Source of the DNA: Amoebophrya sp. A120
Taxonomy: Eukaryota; Sar; Dinophyceae; Syndiniales; Amoebophryaceae
Assembly (NCBI GenBank): GCA_905178155.1
Contig: CAJINV010000002.1
Location: forward strand, 8,637,224-8,701,223
Length of the DNA: 64,000 nucleotides
Direction: 5' to 3'
The stretch's first letter is position 1. Each line of letters opens with the position of its first letter. A model generated the notes under the pieces. It was not told the DNA's origin and searched no databases. It saw only the letters and a program-made list of their open reading frames with translations. Of this stretch, positions 30,801-41,753 are shown in pieces. The translations under genes were made by a program, and so were the position numbers.

Positions 30801-33800
30801 AGTTACAGCTGTCCATGATCGCGGGCACTAGGACCATCTGGCACCACATGTTCCGATCTTGCTCGCTCCAATACTCGTCTACCTGGACGGAATTGTACAC
30901 GAGTTTCGTGAGCTTCTTCTGCAGCAGCAACGGGTAGGGAGTAACTTCCGGCACGAGATTTTCCAACTCCACCAATGCCGCAAGAAGAGAAACGATTTTC
31001 CTCTTCGGCAGGCGCGGCTGCACAGGACGGGATTGCTGATCCCGATGGGCGACATCCACGTCCGTATCTGCTTGCACCAGCACCGCGGTCACGACCAGGT
31101 GCAGGAATTTTCGCAGCACGCTTCTATCCTGCTTCGTAATCAGCTGTGCCTGCGAGGCGATAGGATCCGTATTTGCGCGAGCTCCTTCGGCGGGGGAAGA
31201 AGACGGAATCTTCTGTTGCGGCTGCAGGATAACTACACTGCGGACGGTTTTTGAGAGCATGTATAACAAGGGGGTGAGGAATTCCAGGCTGATTTGCCGC
31301 TGATCGAGCATCTTCTGAAAATGCGGGCTCTGCTCTGGATCCGCATTCGCAAAAGCGAAAGACAGCGGCGCTCCGGTTTTGGGATCATAATCATCTGGAA
31401 TGAAACTGCCAACATCGAAAAAATCAACATTTGCGGTACTAGTACGTCCCGCCGCACCAGCATCTCCAGAGGTACCGCTGCCAACAACCGACCCGGCTGC
31501 AATGGTGGTGAAGGTCATATTGCTCGCTCCTGACCGGGTGCTCTCAATCGAAATCTGGCGGTCGTAGCGGTCATGCAGAGGCAGGTTGCGGCTCAGGTGA
31601 TCCGCGAGTTCTTGCTCCTCCTCCGACACATTTTTAAGCGCGTTGAGGTTCTGCGCACTCTTGTCTTGGTGTCCCATCGACAGCAAAGCTGTTGCACCGT
31701 GACGCTGCAGGTGCAGCAATGTTGGGTCTTGTGCAGCTTGTCTTCCGTCCGCAGCAGCTGCAGTGGTAGTTGCTTTCGAAGATCTGGACGAGGGCGCTAC
31801 AAACGGCTCCAGTAGTGATCTGATCAGTTCGAACAAGAAGTCCTTCAGCGGAAAGCCTGCGTTCGCACCCGAGGGTGTTGCAGTTGTACTGGGTCGTCCA
31901 CCATCGTCGCTATCCTTCAAAACCAACCCCTGGACTTGGATAGACTCGTAGAGTGATTTCAGCTCCAGGTTCTCTTTCGCCCCCTCTTGGTAGTGAAAGG
32001 GTTGCTTGGTCGTTAGCAACCAACCGAAGCGCTCGTTCGTTTTCGCTTCCAGTTTTTGGAGTGCCTGGTCCCGCTCTTCCGTCCCGGGTGCAGCAGAAAT
32101 CCGCAAACTTGCGCTCTCCTCGTCGAGGAGGACCGCGTGCGTCAAGATCTCCACGATCGGCACTGTTGTGTCTTGCCAGATGGTGTCTGCGTGGTCCAAT
32201 AGAGGTGCCTGCTCACTGCTTTCTTTAGCCAGTTCTGCCCGCCGGTTTTTGAACCGTTTCAGCTTCAAATGCAACACGTTGGTTGCGTAGGCAAACGAAT
32301 GGTGCGTGAGCCGGTTCAGACTCTCTTCGTAGCCCGTCAGCTTATCCAGTTCGTGCTGCAAGAGCCGCGCGCCCTGATCCATGCCGGCCTGCTTCGACGT
32401 GAGGATGTCATTTTCAAATTGCATAATCCGGCTCACAAGGGAACGCCGGGTCTCCGAGAGGAACGTCACAAGCGTTTGAAGCAGCTTTTTCACCGTTTTG
32501 GTGTCTTTCGGCAAATGCTGATACAGAGTTGACTTTTTTGGCTTGCTCGCCAACAGCGGATCACGCGATGCAGTAGTGCAAGAGCTGGTACTAGCAGGTG
32601 ACGAACAGTCAGTATGCTGGGAAGATGTCACCCGAGTCGTGCTGCTGCCGCTACTGTCCGCGGTTCCTTGCTGCAATGTCGCTGCCACGACCTGGTCACG
32701 TGAAGCACCAGTTCCTGCCTCTTGCATCGAAGAAAGTGGCGTCGGTGACAACTTCGCAACAGCTTGCGCTTCGTCCAAAGACTGGTCGTAGATCTGGTCC
32801 AATTTCACTTGATCCTCGATCTTTTTCATGATAATCGGAAACAGGCGCTGGTTGAAAAGCAGCAGGATCGACGGCGTGTTGATAAACGACGTTTTTGTGG
32901 CTTGTTCACTTGTTGCTCCTTTTCGGGACGGCGCGGACCCATCCTCTGGGCCGTATGGAATTTGATTCGTCGTGAAGAGACTCAGCCGCGTCAGATGCTG
33001 AAACACCGTGACCATCTCGTCCAACTTCACCCACTCGCGAATCAAATGGTTCCACTTTAGGCTGCTGGTCGTCCGCGTCGCCTGAAGCAGGACAAACCGG
33101 TGCAGAATGGCTTCCAACTGGACTTTCTCGTGGATGGAAAATTCGGCCAGCAGTCTTTCGTTGCCAAGGACACCCTCGGCAAGCGCTGTCAAAATCGTGT
33201 TGAAGTTGGTGAACTTTGCCGGCTGGTAGAGCAGCTGTTGACGCCGGTGTTTGTGCGACGACTGTGCGGCACGCTTCACCTCTCGCGCAATCATCTCCTC
33301 CATGCGCTTCGGCAACGGGATCCGAGGCGGACGCTCCTGATGGACAACATGACTATGATCACCCAGGAACTTAATGTTGCGCGCTGCAGATGACACCGAC
33401 AAAGACTCGGCGCACGACTCTTGTTTTGCATTGTGCGGCGCTGAGCCGGGCTTCAGATCCGGCGACGCCGCCGCTGACGCTGTGGTCGAGGTGCAAGCCG
33501 GAGAAGATGAAAGAAATGCAGCTTTTCCAACAGCTGCAGGAGAAGGAGCTGTATCTGCTGCACCCGTGCCCGCGCCACGACGAGCCTCGTCTTTCGGCCG
33601 AGCGCCCAGGACGGAGACGTACTCTGCAGCCTCCAGCATGGCAATGTGTCGGGACAGCAAGTCCAGAACCCGGAGCCACTGTCGCTTGTCATCCGGTCTC
33701 AGGACGTGCACCGCGGAAGCGATCCTTGCAATGTCGGCCCAACCAATCTCGTAAGACTCGTCTGCTGCTGCTAGACAAAAATCATCAGTAGAACCATGTT

Positions 33801-36705
33801 GGTTGTCGTTCTCGCGATGGATGAACGTGCCCTGTTTCATCTCAGATTTTTCCTCAGAGGTTGTACCGCCCATGTCGTGGTCATCGTTTTCTTGTTGTTT
33901 GATCATGTGCCTCACTTCTTCCACGCCATTCTCTTGCACAAACTGCAGATACTCAATCTGCGCGAAGCAGGTTTCCACGACGGCCAACACCAAAGCCTGC
34001 ATTTGCAAGTTCAGCCCCTGCAGAAACTGGTCGTGTTCCGGACTGGTCCTCCGGTTCGCATCCCCGTGGGCTTTCGCAATCTCCTGCGGGATTTTCTGCA
34101 CTTTACCTAACAACATCCGCAATCGGTCCAGTATTCCGACCAGCCTCTGAAATTTCGCTTGCTGGTTTATTCCACTGCTACCGGCGTTGCAGCTGGCTTG
34201 CTCTTGAGGTCCAGCTCGGGCAGTATTTCTCGCAGCTTCGGCTCCTGCTGCGCCTTCGCTGCCCTTGCTATCCATTTCGTAGTTGTTCAAAATCGCAGTC
34301 AAAATCAAATCTAGCTCAGAGAACATCTCCCGCACAGCCGCGTACTCGACGTACTTTGAGTCGAGCGAACCAAACGCGTTTAGCTGCCATCTCAGCGACA
34401 TGGCGAGTTGCCGGAGAGCCTGCTCGGGCGCTTGATACTTGAGCTTTTGCAGGGTTTTCATTTGCTGGAGCCGCTGGTCGAGCTGTGAACTGGTCACGTT
34501 GCCGACTTTTGTGCCCGTAATTTTTGTCGGCTCATCTTTACCGAGGTCAGCGCGGAGGCGGGACGTGGTGACTTGTTCGTCTACTATCGTGGCTTTCGTT
34601 TCCGTTTGTTTGGCATAAAAATCCTTCTTTCTCAATGGTTTGGCTTCGTGCGCAGCTCCTCTCTTCGGTGCCGGAACGGCGTTCAACACGCTGCTGCCCG
34701 GCGTGGACTTGGCGACAACTCCAGCCGTCACGCTGCTGAGCGGCAACGACACGTTTTTTGGCGATGTCGGTTGAGTGTCATGCGCCAGAACGTACTGTTG
34801 ATGATCCTTGCTACCTGCACTGGTGCTCACCGCCCGGGTGTTCCGTGCCCCGACAAAGTACTGGACGCCCCCGTTTCCGGTGGTTTGCGACACGGGGCAA
34901 GACAGAATCCTCTCTGGCGGTTTGGTTTGCAAAGGGTCGTGCGACCACGTGCGTGCAGTTTTCTCTATTACGCTTCCACGACCGTCGTTGCAGCCCACGC
35001 TCGATCGTGTCGCGTCACCGATGCCGAGCGACGAAATCTCCCCTACCGGAAACGGCAGCTGCAGGGTGCTTTCCTGTTGTGTCGGCCACGGGTCCGGCAA
35101 CGCTGTAGCGCCTGGCGCGTAGCCTTGCCACTGTTGCTCCTCCGCTTTCCTTTCCCCCACTTGATGCTTTGCTGCGGCTTTCGCCCAGGGGTCCGCCCCG
35201 GCTGCGGTCCAAGGATCTTGTGCAACAGCGGCTGGATCACTTCGCTTGGCCGCATGAGGACGCGAAGGACGAGCAGTGGATTGTCCTCCTTGCGCGCGGG
35301 CCCGTGGGACCTCTTCCTTATATCCAGATGCACTCGAAGATGCCAAGCTTGTTGTCGACCAAGGATCATTACCGCCAGACCAGGGATCTGCTGCAGAGGA
35401 AGTGTCGCCACGACGTGCTTGTCCCATGGAAGAACGGGCATTCGCAGCCGTAGTTGCTGATGCTGGCGCTGGGCTAACAACTGCATTAGTGTAGGAACTA
35501 CCGGTAACCCCGCCTCTCCAATCGGGTCGAGTACCACGGTGTTCGCTGTGCCCGTCTTGCCGTCGCGGCTGCGGCTGCGTCGGCAGTTGCACATTTTGAC
35601 GACTTGCTCTGTCACCAGCAAGTCCAGCATTGTCATGGGCTATCGGTATTGCAGCCGTACCAGACTCAGGCATATACATTCCCAGTGCCGCTGTATTACC
35701 AAGCCACGGCGTTCCTGGATGGAATTCTTGCCCTCCGTGAAGGTATCTTTGATCGTTCTGCTGATTGGTGGGTCTTAGAAGCGGCTGTGCAACTTGTTGA
35801 CCAAGGTGGTCGTGCGCGCCTGTTGTACCCGTGACCGGATCCGGGGAAGCAAACTGCCAGGGCCCTGTCCAAGTGCTGTAAGCCGAAGCTGATGCTGAAC
35901 TGTCGCCGGCGTGCAGCTGCATATTGTACTGCGTACTACTTGGCGCAGCTCCTGCTGTGCCCGCGTGAAAGTGGCTGTGGTAGTGCTGCTCTGGGTGAAC
36001 AAAGGGCACTGCTGCTGCTACTGGCGTGACTGCAACTGCAACGGCAGGTGGTGTGTGATTATGCACAAGCATATCGCGCATGTGGATGGGTTGTAACTGC
36101 TGTTCTTGTGCCACCTGTAGAAAATCTCTTTCTAGCTGTCTCGTGTGTTCTTTTCTCCGCCACCGCTGCTCTCCGCGCGAAAGCGACCCTGCAGGAGCCG
36201 GCGCGGACGACGTCTCTTGCTGCGCACTCTGGCTCTGATCAACATATTGCGCCGCGCCGGGCGTAAACGTAGCTGCCGTCGCGGACAAGGTCACGGTTGA
36301 TGCATTTGTGCTGCTACTAGTGGTTCTGCTGCGGCCTTCTGCTTGTCGTCCTGCCGATGAGGCAGTTAGTGCTTGTGCTGTTCCCGCCGATGATGCAGCA
36401 GAAGAAGACGACAGTTCTTCAGTTTTTCTGTCGCTGTTGTAAGGGAGTAAACTTTGGTCCGAATTGCGCAGCTGGTCTGGTAGTTCTTCAACCATCGCAA
36501 CATCTTCAGTGGCAGAGGTACCGCGAACAGCAGCGCCGCTCGAAGAAGCAGGTTCTTCCACCACGCCGATGCGCATCGACGAATTTCCGCGGGCGGCTGC
36601 AGTCTCTCCGTGGTGCGTGGCAGTCGCGGCTGCCTCGGTCAGCGACAGAAAGATCAGATCCCACGCCCGAGCCATGGCCGATGTCTTCTTCGTCGTGAAA
36701 CGCAT
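27817..36705 (-). CDS. Giant low-complexity/helical protein, 2,962 aa
   Basis: One uninterrupted 8.9-kb frame from ATG (MRFTTKKTSAMARAWDLIFL) to a TAA. Residues 1-690 are Ser/Ala/Gln/His-rich and probably disordered. Residues about 700-2030 are mainly helical and less biased, with stretches such as LKYQAPEQALRQLAMSLRWQ, MRKK-like charged helices, FTNFNTILTALAEGVLGNER and LRKFLHLVVTAVLVQADTDV, suggesting a helical-repeat scaffold. The last ~900 residues return to Ser/Pro/Glu low complexity and end in an acidic segment (RMESWADIQEGDDPDDDLWP). There are no membrane helices, catalytic motifs or zinc clusters that I can identify. The alternation of disordered arms with a helical core would suit RNA-binding or scaffold roles, but no family was recognised and the function is open. 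Confidence 0.75.
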   Translation of the reverse strand: MRFTTKKTSAMARAWDLIFLSLTEAAATATHHGETAAARGNSSMRIGVVEEPASSSGAAVRGTSATEDVAMVEELPDQLRNSDQSLLPYNSDRKTEELSSSSAASSAGTAQALTASSAGRQAEGRSRTTSSSTNASTVTLSATAATFTPGAAQYVDQSQSAQQETSSAPAPAGSLSRGEQRWRRKEHTRQLERDFLQVAQEQQLQPIHMRDMLVHNHTPPAVAVAVTPVAAAVPFVHPEQHYHSHFHAGTAGAAPSSTQYNMQLHAGDSSASASAYSTWTGPWQFASPDPVTGTTGAHDHLGQQVAQPLLRPTNQQNDQRYLHGGQEFHPGTPWLGNTAALGMYMPESGTAAIPIAHDNAGLAGDRASRQNVQLPTQPQPRRQDGHSEHRGTRPDWRGGVTGSSYTNAVVSPAPASATTAANARSSMGQARRGDTSSAADPWSGGNDPWSTTSLASSSASGYKEEVPRARAQGGQSTARPSRPHAAKRSDPAAVAQDPWTAAGADPWAKAAAKHQVGERKAEEQQWQGYAPGATALPDPWPTQQESTLQLPFPVGEISSLGIGDATRSSVGCNDGRGSVIEKTARTWSHDPLQTKPPERILSCPVSQTTGNGGVQYFVGARNTRAVSTSAGSKDHQQYVLAHDTQPTSPKNVSLPLSSVTAGVVAKSTPGSSVLNAVPAPKRGAAHEAKPLRKKDFYAKQTETKATIVDEQVTTSRLRADLGKDEPTKITGTKVGNVTSSQLDQRLQQMKTLQKLKYQAPEQALRQLAMSLRWQLNAFGSLDSKYVEYAAVREMFSELDLILTAILNNYEMDSKGSEGAAGAEAARNTARAGPQEQASCNAGSSGINQQAKFQRLVGILDRLRMLLGKVQKIPQEIAKAHGDANRRTSPEHDQFLQGLNLQMQALVLAVVETCFAQIEYLQFVQENGVEEVRHMIKQQENDDHDMGGTTSEEKSEMKQGTFIHRENDNQHGSTDDFCLAAADESYEIGWADIARIASAVHVLRPDDKRQWLRVLDLLSRHIAMLEAAEYVSVLGARPKDEARRGAGTGAADTAPSPAAVGKAAFLSSSPACTSTTASAAASPDLKPGSAPHNAKQESCAESLSVSSAARNIKFLGDHSHVVHQERPPRIPLPKRMEEMIAREVKRAAQSSHKHRRQQLLYQPAKFTNFNTILTALAEGVLGNERLLAEFSIHEKVQLEAILHRFVLLQATRTTSSLKWNHLIREWVKLDEMVTVFQHLTRLSLFTTNQIPYGPEDGSAPSRKGATSEQATKTSFINTPSILLLFNQRLFPIIMKKIEDQVKLDQIYDQSLDEAQAVAKLSPTPLSSMQEAGTGASRDQVVAATLQQGTADSSGSSTTRVTSSQHTDCSSPASTSSCTTASRDPLLASKPKKSTLYQHLPKDTKTVKKLLQTLVTFLSETRRSLVSRIMQFENDILTSKQAGMDQGARLLQHELDKLTGYEESLNRLTHHSFAYATNVLHLKLKRFKNRRAELAKESSEQAPLLDHADTIWQDTTVPIVEILTHAVLLDEESASLRISAAPGTEERDQALQKLEAKTNERFGWLLTTKQPFHYQEGAKENLELKSLYESIQVQGLVLKDSDDGGRPSTTATPSGANAGFPLKDFLFELIRSLLEPFVAPSSRSSKATTTAAAADGRQAAQDPTLLHLQRHGATALLSMGHQDKSAQNLNALKNVSEEEQELADHLSRNLPLHDRYDRQISIESTRSGASNMTFTTIAAGSVVGSGTSGDAGAAGRTSTANVDFFDVGSFIPDDYDPKTGAPLSFAFANADPEQSPHFQKMLDQRQISLEFLTPLLYMLSKTVRSVVILQPQQKIPSSSPAEGARANTDPIASQAQLITKQDRSVLRKFLHLVVTAVLVQADTDVDVAHRDQQSRPVQPRLPKRKIVSLLAALVELENLVPEVTPYPLLLQKKLTKLVYNSVQVDEYWSEQDRNMWCQMVLVPAIMDSCNSGRTTCPGECLAREKEQRNCARREARVALKAEERRGSKGQNSEDVALEAASSEQNVQHQLPNKTVCEPRAGLKSFCQAACLRGVFPNNNPFRLQYRDMQSARDEASLHQKAQHQVATGKTTAAAVVEQQAGPSVQQQNQMAELNHGQSYHGGDHGQEFVDTSSQSQTLMQAYNPQVGFGRTVVSAQMLRAFKKQDRDERNRRMRLAQGVVQRTPGGQLQSTYPKNEGPAPAGASPTSTVNNTERIAQAARDLLNADYEKEPRLTFLPLKQLPDKTKEQGWEKALQDYSPDDDAAGGKWVDGLIDAVEASREKEQRGRNKKSSTKLLQPADHGRSYRHAHSGGNHVDDPSSPSAKTASPARNSTSRSSPGVVGVQQPPGGGIKSNPWSFASTTSTQEPAATTYSSYASKDSTAGVLLGDFSIGSESRVPTGSPVDRQRQHVSIPSSSGAAGPRGLVRQKIPHSQSFGSIEQGNSSSQGFVSVGEQEEDAFSCRSPAPECWQSVVSSASSSTAINAKEVLTGARGSSSAPSERAQNFNMTGREPEQLGEPRPPSPACSSNACYEHVAEQFEDDYLAGWEAHAHLLAKQAAEQEARREREEEAVVAERMAAGSKDQRSRRASGSAPDMMLSDDQQSRKGAKDRHLHSRRGTRGARKLQGFDRQRSDESAAAGQEEPHGNTHVAPAWKAYGAVRPAPKAKAMKSREQQAWHDTENNKASTREKDNVPRSGSSSSGMKTRTDSPIFRNADEFNARLMKYKRTPVLAHQEATVVKKSEDSAPAVFTAGHDPASDERMLDRESFPAVEENSSARRFPIGQEPWNRNQRSSEAEEQERSGTTQEHPQKMKMKPSSLQFGRGELQRPAPPRLDEKNFGTPVAGGASSSSTSRRKRRLQLEDSAVSNDLTPATHSRFETPKSTASSSGGGAAATASGTTAGAATTTPFYLRSSSFGTPSSAAGATPSSTKREFRMESWADIQEGDDPDDDLWPGTMEAPSMPAP

Positions 36706-36799
36706 GATCGCGGAACAGGTTCGTTCTCGCCGTCAGCTTTGCAGTTGCTTTTGCAGAAGAAACCAAAATGAGACTTGTTCGCAGGCAGCTGTACTATTG

Positions 36800-37500
36800 T
36801 CGTTGTCCTCCTAAACGTCTCTAAAATTACTATATCCACCGGTTTGTACACTATAGCACACTTCTGCGTCTGCACCTATGGATGCGAAGTGAAGGAAAGT
36901 CAAGCGCAAGAAAAATATTTCGCAAAAGCTGTTCCTTGAACAAATTAATTGCTGGGAATCAACAGAGTGAGACGAACCACTTCATAGCCAGTGATACAGT
37001 TTGTTATTGTTTTTTATTATACCTCCTTCCACCAAAAAGTTCTTATTTCAGTGCATCAAAATGTGTCAAAAAAAGACGATCGGAGAAAAACTAAAGCGGA
37101 TCATTCCAATCATGGAAAAGCAAAACACTGCCTCGACACTAGCTCCTATTCCCGCATAATTCGCACAAAGAAAAGGGATGACGAGTGAACCTGGATGACA
37201 TACAAACGAGTAATTCCAGCAACCACTGTGTCAATTGGAAACTGATGACTGTGACTGGCTTCTGCAGGCCGCACATTAACTTTAACTCAAACTCTAACGC
37301 TGCACGACGTAATTGAAACCGGCGCTGCGCGATCCTGTTCATTGAGTACCTCGAAGTGAATGCAATCGTACGGAGGCTGCCGCTAATATTTTTATTTTCG
37401 CCTTAGAGAAGCAAACTTCGAATGGTGTAAAGAACCGTCATAAAGCTAGTACTTATGCTTAAAGTTAAAATTGTAAATTCTTCATCGGATGATCACTTTG
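36800..37500. other. AT-rich intergenic gap
   Basis: About 700 bp upstream of the 2,962-aa gene and downstream of the last exon at 37505. It should contain that giant gene's 5' flank. Only short fortuitous frames are seen, for example one at 37342-37139 on the minus strand. No clear promoter element was recognised. Confidence 0.45.
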
Positions 37501-37504
37501 CCTT

Positions 37505-38882
37505 TCACAAATTAATAAACGCATGAGTTGAGCTTCCTTTCGTGGCCCGACGCAGTTCCTGGCAGACTTCTCCACCTAGCCTTTTGGACCGTGCATTCGA
37601 TGAAGAAGATTTAGATCTGTGCTCGCGGCGACCTTCATATTTTACGTGCTCTGCTAGGGTGGGAAAGGAGCATGCGCAGAGATTAATACACTCTCACAAA
37701 CACACAACGTGCTGTAGCGAGAGCGCGGGCGCGCTTTGCTCGCTGATGACTTGCGATTACTTTCGCACGCCTGGCTATGCTGAAATTATATGATTCAGCC
37801 TTTTTTCTCTTCGTTCTTCTTTCAGCTCAGTCGTGCGGTTTCTTCTTTCACTTGGAATCAGTGGCGAAGACCATCGGGCATCTTCTACAGCGGATGCTGC
37901 TTCGTATGCCCGAAGGACTTCCTTTTCTTTTCAGATTTATCCAACCGTGGTCGGAGCAGTAGATTTATGCGAGTACTAAAAAGTCTTCGCGAGGGCAATC
38001 GATTTACATTTCTTGTTGTCGCTCCTCCCGGTTTCCACTCGCCAAATAAAGCGACAAAGACGAGTTGGCTAAAAAGCCAAGAAACTCCAGGTCCGTCAAG
38101 AACGAGTTGGCAGGATCAGAGACAATGTCAGGTCGTCTCAACTTAATGAATCGATCGGCCTGATTGAATAGGAGCCAGCTTGATGAATCGATTGAATAGG
38201 AGCCAGCTTGAGCTTGTAAACGTCGGATCATCGAAACAAGCAAACGAAGCGGCCTGTTCCCGGTTTTCCTGGGTATTCGGAGACGAGGGGCGGACTGACT
38301 CCGAAATGGCGGTCGAAGGGGTACGAACATCATCTTTGTCTGGAATAATTTGTGTATGCAACAAAACATGCCCCGAATATTTTGAAATTTGTCTAGTAGT
38401 ATTTGAGCGAAGAGCCCCTAGGGAGGGTCCAAGAATGAATAGTCTGCATAGAAAGGTAGCATGGGAAAAGAGGTGCGCTTTGACCCGTCACAGAATTTCT
38501 TTGGCTTTGAGAATTTCGCAGTACAGAGCTCAAGACCAAAGCCAGCAAGCGTTTCAGTTATATTGCAATTTGGCATATGCCATTCGTGACAGGGGGCATG
38601 ATTGTGTGCTTCCATAGGGCGGAGACGAATAGAAATCACACGGCGCAGTTGGTCGGCTTTTCCACTGTTCCTCCTTCGGAGGTTCCCTGCCACTGAGCGA
38701 TGGAAGTCTGGCCGCTAAGCGAATTCGATCAAAAAGTAGACGCAAAGCTTCCGATCGTGCGTCGGGTGATCGCTCAGACACATATCGGGTTGAGTACGGG
38801 AGTTGGCATTGTAGCTGGCGTGGGATTTTGTTCAGCTCTTGCCGGAGCCGGTGTTCTTTCCATTGCGAGAACTGTTCCTGGT
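37505..38882 (-). CDS. Multi-exon gene (partial model), minus strand
   Basis: Several short exons with ordinary splice signals. The first visible exon (38882 to about 38642) follows CCTAACAG and reads QEQFSQWKEHRLRQELNK, then YVSERSPDARSEALRLLFDR. The next (38339-38222) follows TTATTCCAG and reads KDDVRTPSTAISESVRPSSP. A third near 38140-38004 has DIVSDPANSFLTDLEFLGFL. The fourth begins near 37921 (EVLRAYEAASAVEDARWSSP). It either runs to a TAG at 37775 or uses a GTGAAA donor at 37851, which joins in phase to a last exon at 37650-37505 (HVKYEGRREHRSKSSSSNAR.., stop TGA). The start codon and some joins are unresolved. The product is charged, with no visible membrane segment and no recognised family. 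Confidence 0.45.
38162..38211. repeat. Short tandem duplication, 28-bp pitch
   Basis: A 22-bp segment (GATTGAATAGGAGCCAGCTT + GA) occurs at 38162-38183 and again at 38190-38211, with ATGAATCGAT also repeated just before each copy. It falls inside a probable intron of the multi-exon gene. Confidence 0.6.
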
Positions 38883-39110
38883 CTGTTAGGCGTCAGCCTG
38901 TGAAACAAAAAATTACTTGTACTACTACTGCCATCATATATGCATTCAGGAGCCATAAAAAAACTAGCCTCATGCGCGCAGTTGTGGGGAATCTTGTTTC
39001 TTTCTTTATCTTTACACACAACTACCACATCGACGTATTATTTTCAATTACAATTTATTCCGCTCATTCATGCATAAAAAAGTCCCAGACTGATGGCAAT
39101 GGTGCAAAGT

Positions 39111-39116
39111 TTTATT
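39111..39116 (-). promoter_or_regulatory. Polyadenylation-signal-like AATAAA
   Basis: AATAAA on the minus strand starts at the base after the TGA stop at 39119-39117. Its position supports the 3' end of the multi-exon gene. Dinoflagellates often lack this motif, so it may be fortuitous. Confidence 0.3.
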
Positions 39117-41753
39117 TCAGTGGGTATCCCTAATCAATGCTTCCCTGTCCTTCAGCTCTTTATACCCCGTGACGTGCTCAATCCTCGCAAAACATGCACG
39201 CACACCATGACCATGAGGAGATGATATGACGAGGCTCGTCTCGCCTGCAGTGAAATCGATCGGTACGAGAGTGTAGTGGTACTTCGTTCGACGTGGAAGA
39301 ATACAAGAAATGAATCCATGCATAGAACCTCTTCCTAATCTTATGCATGAGCGTCAACATGGTCGTGTTTTATTTGCATATTGATATTTTCACTTCATAT
39401 CGCTGCCACCAGAGTAAACATTCAGGAAATCGGATTCGTTTCCGATACACCAGCAGTTTTCGAAGACCACATTCTCGCCCAGTCTCCCGACGAAAGGAAT
39501 AATCAGAAAACCTGAGTTTCGAATGGTTGCGCCACCTGCCAGTGCAATCCTAATGATCGGCGTATGTTGAATCAAATCAAGTGAGTAAGTCTAAATACGC
39601 GCGACGTCGCAAAGACTTCATGTTCATTCTTCATATGCGCAAATAGAAGCGAGGATCAGTTTGCATCTTCGACCAGCAATTCGGCCGTTGCTAAAAGGAT
39701 AGCACGCAGCTGCTTCCATGTTCCTGCCGGTATCCGTCGTGCGTCGATTCACGCTTAAAAACCTGAGGACAAGACGAGGAGATGCAATATGGATATGCTG
39801 CCCCACCAAAGTAAGAAAGAAGCTTATAAATATAGTTATATAAATATAAAACTATAATGTACCTCCGGGGCTCAGGAGTGCCTTCTGGGCCCGGGTTCCG
39901 AAGTTGTTCACTTCTCCAGCGAGAATCGGGATGTCGCCGCTCTGGTCGTCCCATCGGAAAACGCGCCGGCAGCGTAGGATGTGGCGCTGCGTCTGGATAA
40001 ATTCCATCCAGACCTTATCTTTGTTCGCCGGCGACGCACGGTTCATCCAGACTTCTGGGTCTATCAGATAGACTCCAAAAGAAGACTTCTTTTTGAAATC
40101 AAATACGTAGTTTCTTCCTTCCCTCGGCTCATTCTCGAGGGAGCTGCTGTCGGCTGCGTAGAGAAGCAAGCATGTAGGTCCCGTGAAAACACAGAGGAGC
40201 CGGCGCGGCAGATACACTGCCGCGGCACGGCACTTCTGCCGAGCCGGCGCACTTGTGCAACAATTTACGACCACGGAAGACTGATACAGATCGCACAAAA
40301 AATCAGTAACTAGAAACATGGACCCGTCGGCTTTGTCGATCTCGTTGCCGGCGCCATTTATTTTGATTGCCGTTTCTGTTTTGTTTTGCAATCAAATCAT
40401 AAAATAAGGGAAGGATTAGCTTCTTGTTGGATCAATTTTTCTACTAGCTGTAGCATCTCACAACATTGCAATAACTAGGCTACCCGAACCTGCACCACCT
40501 GGGAAGAACAACAACGAAAAGTTGTCGCTCTGCAGTTCGACCGCGGGGGCACGCCTAGATCTAGAAGTCTGGCTCACGTTCTACGTAATTCATCCGAAAG
40601 AATATGAAAATCATTGCAGGAACTTAACTGGCAAGCTCTCTCCAAAAATAAACACGCAGAGTGAGGAGGACTTACGATCGTTCGCCGGCTTGACCGTTTG
40701 GTACTTCTCCTCCGCTTCCTCCAGTAACTCATCTTGTACACTGCGACCGGGACCGGGATTGAAAGTCAGAAACTGCTTCACGCCAGGGGCCAACACTACA
40801 CAGCTGGGCCGCAGCGGCGATTTGTATGCTCCGACCTGCCATGCGTGATTCGTCATCTCCATCACCGTCGCTTCCTCATCATTGACGCGGCATAAATATA
40901 CACCCCTGTAGCCTATTTGCCCACTTGCGAAAACGGAGCAAGATACTCATCTGGACACGAGTTAGTTTACTTAAACTTAAGCGCAAATCCAAGGCACTCT
41001 AAAGGTAAACGTAAAGTAGACTGTTTGAGTGTATAAATATTTCAAATCTAACAAGCCCATATCTAAACCATAAAACGAGGAATGGACTTGCTCAGCCGTC
41101 GTTCTTCTAAGTAAACCTGTGTCAAAATTTTCTGAGGCCCTGCACACGACCACGGCGACAGTACGTATTTCTCTAGCTATTCAATCTTCAGCCGTCCCGT
41201 GTTGAGTTCTACTTCTATACTCTAATCCATCCATACTGTAATCCATCTAAGGAGAATATGCGGCGACTGCTCCCTCTTGACCTTGTTCACGTTGGCACCC
41301 GAGCTGACGCCGAGAGCATCATTCAGGCTCTGCTGGAGGTTCAAGTCGAATCGCAGCCCAGCCGAGTGTGCCCACCCTGAAGCCAGCCACTCCCTGGATG
41401 CAGAGAGGCGTTTTCTTCGTAATAAATAGCAGTCACGAGATAGTACTGAAGTCCGGAAGAGGCCTGTTGTCAGATCAAAATAGTGCAGTGAAACAAGTGT
41501 GTTGACTGTGCTGTTCCCATCCATGTATGTTATTTCGCAGACGAGGCGAACAATACATCACTACAAAATTATGAGTGCGAAAGAAAAGATTCAGGATCAG
41601 GTAGCTAAAAACACACACACAATCATGGCTAGAAATAAGAAACCGAGGCGCTTACCCGCCCGGCGGAATCAATGGGCCATTTCTGATCATCATCATCATC
41701 ATCATCATCATCTTCTTCAACATCTCCCTTCCAATGACTTGCAGCTGCTGCAA
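39117..41753 (-). CDS. Multi-exon gene with acidic tract (partial model)
   Basis: At least five exons are visible. At 41753-41656: acidic, with eight Asp from a (GAT)n run, ending QKWPIDSAGR before GTAAGC. At 41389-41282: WLASGWAHSAGLRFDLNLQQ, joining the previous exon in phase. At about 40912-40676: GYRGVYLCRVNDEEATVMEM, then NHAWQVGAYKSPLRPSCVV, ending before GTAAGT. At 40375-39863: after AAAACAG, in phase with the last, reading LVTDFLCDLYQSSVVVNCCT, NYVFDFKKKSSFGVYLIDPE and RCRRVFRWDDQSGDIPILAG, ending before GTACAT. Further pieces lie near 39800 and 39550-39390 (GGATIRNSGFLIIPFVGRLG). The last exon ends VTGYKELKDREALIRDTH with TGA at 39117, and AATAAA follows immediately. The beta-rich segments suggest a compact folded enzyme or adaptor, but I recognise no family. 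The 5' end probably extends toward 42.2 kb. Confidence 0.55.

Noticed and set aside
34573-35460. Plus-strand frame of 295 codons
   Set aside because: Lies wholly opposite the 2,962-aa gene; Arg/Cys/Ser-rich translation without motifs, as expected from antisense of Ser/Ala/Gln-rich codons.
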